Below are positions 1-5,788 of a DNA stretch of 7,796 nt, in pieces. Origin of the DNA: Candidatus Zixiibacteriota bacterium (GTDB lineage Bacteria; Zixibacteria; MSB-5A5; GN15; FEB-12); NCBI GenBank assembly GCA_016213305.1, contig JACRAV010000228.1:1-7796 (forward strand), given 5' to 3'. Under the pieces are notes generated by a model, which saw only the letters and a program-made list of their open reading frames with translations, ran no database searches and had not been told where the DNA came from. The translations under genes were made by a program, and so were the position numbers. How positions within the stretch are numbered: position 1 is the stretch's first letter; each line of letters begins with the position of its first letter.

Positions 1-1290
1 CAGCTCGCCGGCAATTTCGTTGGCGGTAATCTTGTCCCTGTTCACCGCAATTGCAAAGTTCAACAGTGACGTAAACGATACGCGGTTGCTTGTATATCCG
101 GCCAGAGCCGACCGGTAGGCGTCTTCCGAGGCCGGCACAATCCGCTCGCGATACAGTTCGAGACTCTTCGTCAACCGTACGGCCCGGGCATGGAGACTCT
201 GTAAATCCGCCTGAGCATCGCGCCAGAGCTGGTTGGCCTCGGCCACACTGCTTTTCTGCATCGCCTCCATCGACCGCGCCATATTCCCCTGGGCACCCCG
301 CGAAAATATCGGCAGGGAGAGATTCGCCTGAAAACTCACCATATTGTCCCTGGGCCTGGTCATGCCATCCGGGAGCATCTCTTCGCCCGATCGAAGCCCA
401 TAGCTCGCCGATAATCCAAGCATCGGCCAGCGCATCCGCTGGGAAGATTTTGCCGAAAATCCATACGATTCCGCTGATCGTTGAACTCTCTTTACAGCAG
501 GATAATTCTCTCGGGCCAGATCAATCCAGACGTTGGCGCTGTCGGGAATGGTCTCAACAGGCGGCGCGGCAAGCTCCGGCACTGCAGTCGAGGGGTCGAT
601 ACCCCGCAGGGAGTTGAGTCCCTTTTCGGACGTCTCAATCTGTTGTTCCTGCGACAGAATGGCCGATTCCAGCCGCCATGACTCCGACTGCGCTGCCAGC
701 ACTTCATCCTGCCCCGCCTGATTGGCCCTCAGCCGCGCCGTGGTGGTCGATACAATCTGCTTGACTATGTCCCGCTGGGATTCCATCTCGTGAAGATTCA
801 ATCGCTGATAATACAGATCAAGATACGCCTGCCTGGCCGCGATGATCAGATCGGCCTGAGTTTCACGTACCTGCTCGGCCGAGGCCTGCGCCGAAGAACG
901 TGCCGCTTTCCGTTCCAGCCCTTTTTGCCCGGCGTACGGAATGTTCTGGCTTATCCCCACCATCTTCATCGTCATCGGGTCCATCTTGAAATCGAAGTTG
1001 GTCGGAAGATTCTGCACGCCGAGCATGAGCATTGGGTCATCCCATGCTCCGGCGGACCGGGCCCGCCGCTCGGCCGACTCGGCCATGAACTTCGAGGCCG
1101 CCAGACGATCATTATTTTTCAGCACATCCTGAATCACTCTGTCAAGCGTCAGCGAATCGCCCGGCTGAGCCAAGGCCGAACCGGCGATTGACCATGCCGC
1201 GACTGACAGTGCAATCATGACATAGCCGACCACTCGGGAAATGCCGCTGGAGGGCATGGGCAGTGAATATTTAGTCGCTGAGCTACTCAT
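1..1290 (-). CDS. TolC/CusC-like outer-membrane efflux factor, 3' end cut by window edge
   Basis: Outer-membrane component of a tripartite (probably RND) efflux pump; TolC-family trimers form a barrel plus periplasmic tunnel that exports substrates past the outer membrane. I translated this minus-strand frame by hand: it is open from ATG at 1290 to base 1, giving 430 residues. A long N-region precedes a hydrophobic stretch (about residues 20-41) with a likely signal-peptidase site after ALA41. Two OEP repeats follow, roughly 46-235 and 250-430. Both show long amphipathic helices rich in Ala, Gln and Glu; the strand motif SLPIFSRG lies at 325-332 and the tunnel-end segment near GYTSNRVSFTSLL at 398-410. 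Residues 87-110 hold six Met, including DPMTMKM at 104-110, which recalls CusC/CzcC-type metal efflux proteins; the substrate is inference. The family usually runs about 400-480 residues, so only a short C-terminal tail should be missing. A start at Met12 is possible but has no ribosome-binding site. It is separated from the preceding unit by a terminator. Pump partners, if any, lie to the left, outside the window. Confidence 0.93.
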   Translation of the reverse strand, partial: MSSSATKYSLPMPSSGISRVVGYVMIALSVAAWSIAGSALAQPGDSLTLDRVIQDVLKNNDRLAASKFMAESAERRARSAGAWDDPMLMLGVQNLPTNFDFKMDPMTMKMVGISQNIPYAGQKGLERKAARSSAQASAEQVRETQADLIIAARQAYLDLYYQRLNLHEMESQRDIVKQIVSTTTARLRANQAGQDEVLAAQSESWRLESAILSQEQQIETSEKGLNSLRGIDPSTAVPELAAPPVETIPDSANVWIDLARENYPAVKRVQRSAESYGFSAKSSQRMRWPMLGLSASYGLRSGEEMLPDGMTRPRDNMVSFQANLSLPIFSRGAQGNMARSMEAMQKSSVAEANQLWRDAQADLQSLHARAVRLTKSLELYRERIVPASEDAYRSALAGYTSNRVSFTSLLNFAIAVNRDKITANEIAGEL

Positions 1291-1485
1291 ACTGGCCTTA
1301 CTATAATGAAAGACCGGTGCCAAACCGGAAGATACCGTCCACAAATCTCTATCGACATCTTTTACTCATTGAACAACAACAAATTACGTCCCATATCGCC
1401 AGCGGCCCCGGGATTCGAGATGAACCATCTTTTCTCGCCCGATCGAATACTATTCCGAGTCGGTGTAGAATATTGTTCAGTGAGT
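1291..1485. other. Non-coding leader region of the TolC-like gene
   Basis: These about 195 bases lie between the terminator of the porV-like unit and the start of the TolC-like gene and should hold its promoter. I see no convincing sigma-70 -35/-10 pair. Two small inverted repeats could be operator or hairpin elements. One is GAATA-N-TATTC at 1445-1455. The other has arms CCGGT (1314-1318) and ACCGG (1324-1328) around a five-base spacer, close to the start codon. The plus-strand frame beginning at 1306 runs through this region and through the terminator into the antisense of the next gene, and has no protein-like features, so I do not call it a gene. Confidence 0.5.
1296..1300 (-). promoter_or_regulatory. 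Weak ribosome-binding site of the TolC-like gene
   Basis: On the minus strand TAAGG lies five bases before the ATG at 1290. It is a short Shine-Dalgarno match, but it is the only one near any candidate start of this gene. The next in-frame Met (Met12) has no purine-rich element upstream, so this site favours the start at 1290. Confidence 0.5.
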
Positions 1486-1524
1486 GAAGAAAAAGAAACG
1501 GGCCGGGGAATGTCCCGGCCCGTT
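1486..1524 (-). terminator. Rho-independent terminator of the TonB receptor/secreted protein/PorV-like operon
   Basis: A near-perfect GC-rich stem pairs 1497-1508 with 1513-1524: eleven Watson-Crick pairs plus one G-T pair closing a four-base loop. On the minus strand it is followed by a T-rich run, TTTCTTTTTCTTC. It begins 21 bases after the stop codon of the porV-like gene (1546-1548). The T-tract is only on the minus-strand side, so it works in the direction of the upstream operon and separates it from the TolC-like gene. Confidence 0.9.
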
Positions 1525-1545
1525 AATGTCGTCAGCCAAAATGGC

Positions 1546-2544
1546 TCAGAAATTGAATCTCAGCGTCAAGTACTTGTTGTCCGAAAAGACGTCCGTCTGC
1601 GTCCACGCATACTCGAACGTCAGCTTGGTGGTGCCGAGCGGCACGGTCAGCCCGCCACCCGCCGAGAAGCCGTAAATGTAGTCGGTCTGCTGGGAGTAGT
1701 TGTACCCCGCGCGCAGGAAATACTTGTTATCGTACGAGTACTCCGCGCCCCCCTGCCAGTGGTCCTCTGAGAAGTTGTTGGACCGGAAGTTTCCGGAAAC
1801 CAACAGAGAACTTCTTTCCTGAGAATACAGCGGGTACGACAGCCCGATATTGAAATGGCTGGGCAGTGAGAAGCCCACCGCCTTGCCCGCCAAATCGCGC
1901 CGGCCGGCCGCTTCATAGCTACGGTCGAATCCCGGTCCGGAGAACGTCATATCCGGGCCGTAGTTCTTGATCGCGATACCCATCTGCAGGCCGCGCCATT
2001 TCGGGTCGAACGTGACGCCGAAATCGAACGCCAGACCGCTGGCGCTCACCTCGAAGACATTCTCATTGATCATATACCCGTTGATACCCAGGCCGACATT
2101 GGCCGTGAGCGCGCGGGCATAGGTCACGCCGATCACCGACAGCGAGGGGGAAAAGATCTTCCCATTCCCCTCGATCGCCTGATATGTCGTCTGTTCGATA
2201 TCCCCGATATTGACCACCTTGGCCGAAAGACCGAGTGTCCCGAACCCTTCAATCGCCGTCGCTATGGCGAAGAAGTTGATGTCGATATCCGCAAAATACG
2301 GCTGGTGCGAGAACATCGCTTCGGTCCCCTCCAGCGTGGCGAGACCGGCCGGATTCCAGTAGATCGCTTCCAGGCCCGTGGGGCTGGCCACGACCGCGCC
2401 GCCCATCGCCGTGCCGCGCGATCCGATCGGAATCAACAACTCCTGGCCCCCAGCCGTGCCGACTTTCGTCCCGCTTCCGGCGAAGGCCGGGGCGGAAGCA
2501 ACAGCCAGAAGCACCGTGACTATCATCAGTGTTCTAAGTTTCAT
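1546..2544 (-). CDS. PorV/PorQ family (UPF0164) outer-membrane beta-barrel protein
   Basis: Outer-membrane barrel of the PorV/PorQ family, 332 residues. In Bacteroidetes, PorV binds the C-terminal domain of type IX secretion cargo at the outer membrane and passes it to the attachment complex; other family members are less defined. A signal peptide covers residues 1-22 (hydrophobic core LMIVTVLLAVA, cleavage after AFA). The family N-terminal signature follows: a Gly-rich segment with SRGTAMGGA at about 42-50 and IYWNPAGLA at 61-69. A second typical segment, GLQMGIAIKNYGPDM, lies at 185-199. The rest is alternating beta-barrel strands, ending in LTLRFNF with a C-terminal Phe, as outer-membrane barrels do. 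I chose the ATG at 2544 because AAGGAAGGA sits eight bases before it and the signal peptide starts at once. The in-frame ATG at 2565 would add seven residues and overlap the previous stop by one base. It follows the CTD-bearing secreted protein by 20 nt, which suggests it serves that protein; this pairing is inference. Family assignment is confident, T9SS role less so. Confidence 0.9.
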   Translation of the reverse strand: MKLRTLMIVTVLLAVASAPAFAGSGTKVGTAGGQELLIPIGSRGTAMGGAVVASPTGLEAIYWNPAGLATLEGTEAMFSHQPYFADIDINFFAIATAIEGFGTLGLSAKVVNIGDIEQTTYQAIEGNGKIFSPSLSVIGVTYARALTANVGLGINGYMINENVFEVSASGLAFDFGVTFDPKWRGLQMGIAIKNYGPDMTFSGPGFDRSYEAAGRRDLAGKAVGFSLPSHFNIGLSYPLYSQERSSLLVSGNFRSNNFSEDHWQGGAEYSYDNKYFLRAGYNYSQQTDYIYGFSAGGGLTVPLGTTKLTFEYAWTQTDVFSDNKYLTLRFNF

Positions 2545-2552
2545 GACTGCTA

Positions 2553-2561
2553 TCCTTCCTT
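2553..2561 (-). promoter_or_regulatory. Ribosome-binding site deciding the start of the porV-like gene
   Basis: AAGGAAGGA on the minus strand ends eight bases before the ATG at 2544. The alternative ATG at 2565 contains this purine run inside its own coding sequence and has no comparable site upstream, so the downstream ATG is the better start. Confidence 0.8.
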
Positions 2562-2564
2562 TCA

Positions 2565-5500
2565 TCAGTACGTATCGAGTTGCTCTTGTTCGGTGAAGAT
2601 CGCCATTTTACCGATCTTCTGCCCGAACCCGGGCGCATCGACCACGTAGATGTAAATTCCCGACGCAAGCGGGATTCTGTTTTCCGTCAGTATGTCCCAA
2701 TCCAACAGCGATGTGCTGGCGTCATTCTTGTGCAGGACCCTGATCCGGTCGCCGGTCAGCGTGTAGATCGACACCGTGCACTCGGCCGGCAGATTGACAA
2801 ACTGCATCCGCCGGTTGAACACGCCGCGATCGTACGACGCGAACAGGTAATACGGATTGGGCGCCACGCCCACCTTGTCCATGACCGCGCTTCCGGAACT
2901 CACCAGTGTTGGCTTCGCCGCCACGAACGTAAAGGTATCGTTCACGTAGTTGATATGATTGGCCCACATGATGAACCGATCGCCGGGTGTCCAGTGACTT
3001 CGGGCATCGGTGGAGTCATACCGGCTGTTCCAGGTCGCGTGCAAGAGGAACGGCGTGTACGCTACGTTTAGAAAATCGACTTGCATCGTGGGATCGGCGG
3101 TCGTGCTATATGCGGTGTCGAAAACAAAGAGCCACTCCCGGGGACCGGTTGAAGCGGTATTGTCGAACCAGCCGTTGTACGGCGGCCAGTACCGGCCATC
3201 GACGGTGCCTCCGGGAACATTGTTTTCCATGAATCCGACCGCCAGTCGGCGCGGTGGATTGGCGTCAATATCCCATACTGAAAGCGGCACATTCTGCTCG
3301 AATATCTGATACGCGTAGCCGCCAGTCGCATTGATAATGTAGGGACCAAAAGACGGTTGTTGTGGCGGATCGACCGCCCGGCGCATGTATCGATATCCGT
3401 ACGAAACGTTGGAGTCAGTCACGACGAAATGCCCGACTGAATCGGTCGCCGCGAGCCGGAACTCCAGATTTCTCATACGATCCGCGCCGACGCCCTGGCC
3501 CGCGAAAAACGCGTCCGGTCCGGAAGCCCATCCAGCGGCTCCACGGAATCCTTCAAAGTGAAGGCCGTCGGCACCCGCCTGGGTCCAGCGCCGAGCACCG
3601 CTCGGAACATTCCAACCCTCGTCGGCATCGCCCGGTTCTCCTCCCTTGTATCCCGGGGGCGGGCCATACACGTGGACTATCATCCCGTCAACCTTGGTGA
3701 AGTCCTGACGCAGGTCCGTGGTGGCTCCCTGATTGGCCTGGGTTGTCAGAACCGTCACACCAGAGTCAACGTCGTACAGCGTCCAGTACACCGTCCCGGC
3801 CGAGTCGTAAAACCAGACCTTGTAGGTGTGGCCGGTCAGTGAATCCGGATCGACAATCTGCGGAACCACCGACCCGTCGGATATACCCGTATGGGTGGTT
3901 GCGATGATGTTGTCCAGCCGCAGAGGCAGGGTCTTTTCCGGAATATGCTTCTGAGGCACAACCTTCACGATGGTGGCGCCGGTCAGCGTTTTTGGCGTCT
4001 GGGTCGGATCGTACGAATATGCTTCCACCCGGAAGAAATACTCGGTGGCATTGTACAGCGGACCGCCGTTGATGTAATCAGCGTTGGGCGTAAACCAACG
4101 CTGGACGCCCACGTCGGAACCGAACTTGGCCGGCTTGTTCAACACGCCGCAGTTGGCGACATCGAACTCTTCGTCATAAATGACGCCTATTCCGTTGCTC
4201 AAATCAAAAGTAGCGTTCGGGATTCTCTTCCACGGTCCTGAGGACGACGATCCCTGCAGAACAGTGTACCCTTCGAATGGGTAGTCAACATGATCGGCCT
4301 CTGAAAGATTTGTCCAGGACAATCCTATCAACTCATCGTCCTGCGCCACGTGAACAGCAGGAGCTCTGGGTGGCGCCGGCAGGTCGAAGTTCAGTTCGTA
4401 CGCGGTCTGGGCAAACCGATCGTAGTACTTGAGCGCGTCAATCGCTGTGAGGCGGTCGCACGCGGTACCCGCAACCACGGCCGCCAGCACCTCGGTACTG
4501 TCACCCGCTTGCAGGGTGAAGGGTCCGGTCGTCAACATATACCGGCGATCCGCCGGATCGGAATCCAGGTCCCCTTCATTCGTCACCGGGTTACCGGAAT
4601 TGAAGAACTTGACCGGATTTCCTTTATACGCGTACACCGAGCCGTCACGATTCAGACCCTGCATGTAGTTATACGTGTGGACCTTACTGGACGGGTCAGT
4701 ACCATTGATATACTTGTTGAACGACGACATCGGAAGGTTACGGTATCTCGGCCAGATAGTATCCCACATGCGGGCGGTGTCCTTCAGGCTGTCAGTAAAG
4801 TATAGGGGCCCCTGGAAAAAGTCGAACCCGACCGCCGGCGGGGTGGAACCATACTTGCTGTCGTTGTTGGTGGCATTATAACAGAATCCAAGCGACAGCG
4901 TGGAATCGCATCCCACCAGATCGTCACTGGCGCCCCCCAGATCAGGGTCGGCCCAGAGCGACACAAACATGTTCCTCAGGTATCTGCCGCCCTTGTTTAT
5001 GATTTTGTACTTGATGAACACGATGTTTCCCATCGCATCCTCGCGATTGAACGCAAAGCTGGATTGCTGGACCTCGACCCCAAGCGGAAGCGTCGATCCG
5101 GCATCGTTGCTGTGCTGGGCCGCATCGCCGTCGTTGAACACCATCCACGCCATCTGATCGCCGATCAGGGACGGCACGGTGTCAATAGTGGTATCGACTG
5201 TAGTGTCATAGACTGGGCCTGGCAGGGTGTCATAAAGCGTGTCGATCAGCGTATCAAGGTGCCACGGCGCCCCTTGCGAGATTGGCCAATTCAGATAGTC
5301 GGCATTCCTCCTGCAGGTCGGGCAGGCATCCGACGAATCCTGCATACTGTCCGAATACAGCTTGTAGATACGGAAGGCCGGATCCCCCGGAGTGCCGCCG
5401 TAACTTCCCGGCACATACTCGGTCGAGTACTCGGCCACCGCCAACAGCGTGTCGTTGGTGTTCGAGTCAATCGCCCCCATCCAGATACCGGCGTCGTAGA

Positions 5501-5768
5501 TGCAGGTCTTGTCATTGGCGCCGGTCAGAATGTCATCGACATTCGAGTACGGGTAATAGAACCCGTCGTATTTGCCGAACTCCTGCGCGGCGTCGTACGC
5601 AAAGTTGGCCTCGTTGTTGATGTACATCAGAATTTTGTTCGCGTTGATGTACTTGTCCGTAATGATCGAGGCCGACGCGCGATGGTTCGCGCGTTTGGAC
5701 GGAGGAGCCGCGACTGCGGGAAGCGCCAACAGCGCCGCCAGCATCAATGTCAGCCATTTAAACTTCAT
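2565..5768 (-). CDS. Large secreted multidomain protein with FN3-like segment and FlgD-Ig/T9SS-like C-terminal domain
   Basis: Secreted, probably surface-attached protein of 1067 residues; its molecular function is unknown to me. The signal peptide is 1-21 (core WLTLMLAALLALPAVA). It has no lipobox Cys, so it is not a lipoprotein. Residues about 225-300 form a conserved beta module (PLGVEVQQ, then DPDLGGASDDLVGCDSTLSL at 275-294). A linked segment, TGPFTLQAGDSTE through DRFAQTAYE, lies at 414-458. I recall similar modules in large secreted proteins of Ignavibacteria, Marinimicrobia and Zixibacteria. Residues 463-606 look fibronectin-III-like (LSWTN; EYFFRVEAYS). Another beta-rich module at about 765-910 includes VPLSVWDID. 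The C-terminal domain, 966-1067, starts with VGVAPNPYY, continues with VSIYTLTGDRIRVL and ends near GKMAIF plus a short acidic tail. It fits the FlgD Ig-like fold or T9SS type A sorting domains. Oddities are an Asp-Thr repeat at 172-197 and a CPTC motif at 149-152. No catalytic motif is visible. GAGGAG lies six bases before the ATG. It sits 20 nt after the TonB receptor and just before the PorV-like gene. Confidence 0.9.
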   Translation of the reverse strand: MKFKWLTLMLAALLALPAVAAPPSKRANHRASASIITDKYINANKILMYINNEANFAYDAAQEFGKYDGFYYPYSNVDDILTGANDKTCIYDAGIWMGAIDSNTNDTLLAVAEYSTEYVPGSYGGTPGDPAFRIYKLYSDSMQDSSDACPTCRRNADYLNWPISQGAPWHLDTLIDTLYDTLPGPVYDTTVDTTIDTVPSLIGDQMAWMVFNDGDAAQHSNDAGSTLPLGVEVQQSSFAFNREDAMGNIVFIKYKIINKGGRYLRNMFVSLWADPDLGGASDDLVGCDSTLSLGFCYNATNNDSKYGSTPPAVGFDFFQGPLYFTDSLKDTARMWDTIWPRYRNLPMSSFNKYINGTDPSSKVHTYNYMQGLNRDGSVYAYKGNPVKFFNSGNPVTNEGDLDSDPADRRYMLTTGPFTLQAGDSTEVLAAVVAGTACDRLTAIDALKYYDRFAQTAYELNFDLPAPPRAPAVHVAQDDELIGLSWTNLSEADHVDYPFEGYTVLQGSSSSGPWKRIPNATFDLSNGIGVIYDEEFDVANCGVLNKPAKFGSDVGVQRWFTPNADYINGGPLYNATEYFFRVEAYSYDPTQTPKTLTGATIVKVVPQKHIPEKTLPLRLDNIIATTHTGISDGSVVPQIVDPDSLTGHTYKVWFYDSAGTVYWTLYDVDSGVTVLTTQANQGATTDLRQDFTKVDGMIVHVYGPPPGYKGGEPGDADEGWNVPSGARRWTQAGADGLHFEGFRGAAGWASGPDAFFAGQGVGADRMRNLEFRLAATDSVGHFVVTDSNVSYGYRYMRRAVDPPQQPSFGPYIINATGGYAYQIFEQNVPLSVWDIDANPPRRLAVGFMENNVPGGTVDGRYWPPYNGWFDNTASTGPREWLFVFDTAYSTTADPTMQVDFLNVAYTPFLLHATWNSRYDSTDARSHWTPGDRFIMWANHINYVNDTFTFVAAKPTLVSSGSAVMDKVGVAPNPYYLFASYDRGVFNRRMQFVNLPAECTVSIYTLTGDRIRVLHKNDASTSLLDWDILTENRIPLASGIYIYVVDAPGFGQKIGKMAIFTEQEQLDTY
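5175..5258 (-). repeat. Asp-Thr-rich degenerate repeat inside the secreted protein
   Basis: Codons 171-198 of the secreted protein encode a run of Asp-Thr-(Leu/Val/Thr) units: DTLIDTLYDTL, then a Pro-Gly-Pro break, then DTTVDTTIDTV. At DNA level the matching plus-strand unit is a recurring GTGTC/GTATC spaced by multiples of three. It sits between an N-terminal module and the conserved PLGVEVQQ module, and looks like an extended linker or a short acidic repeat. Function is unknown. Confidence 0.6.
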
Positions 5769-5774
5769 GTTATT

Positions 5775-5780
5775 CTCCTC
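5775..5780 (-). promoter_or_regulatory. Ribosome-binding site of the secreted protein gene
   Basis: GAGGAG on the minus strand lies six bases before the ATG at 5768, inside the 20-base gap after the TonB receptor stop. A strong Shine-Dalgarno match at ideal spacing confirms the start and fits co-transcription with the receptor gene. Confidence 0.8.
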
Positions 5781-5788
5781 GTTCCCTG

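Noticed and set aside
90..1191. Several plus- and minus-strand frames overlapping the left end
   Set aside because: They overlap the continuous minus-strand frame that gives a full TolC-family translation with signal peptide and two OEP repeats. They are shadows of that gene.
1300..1305. TATAGT as a -10 box for the TolC-like gene
   Set aside because: It would put the transcript start inside or after the ribosome site, giving an essentially leaderless mRNA, and no -35 element is found at 16-18 bases upstream.
1306..1770. Plus-strand open frame of 154 codons starting in the intergenic region
   Set aside because: It passes through the intrinsic terminator and into the antisense of the porV-like gene. 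The translation shows no domain or conserved-looking pattern and no ribosome site is evident.
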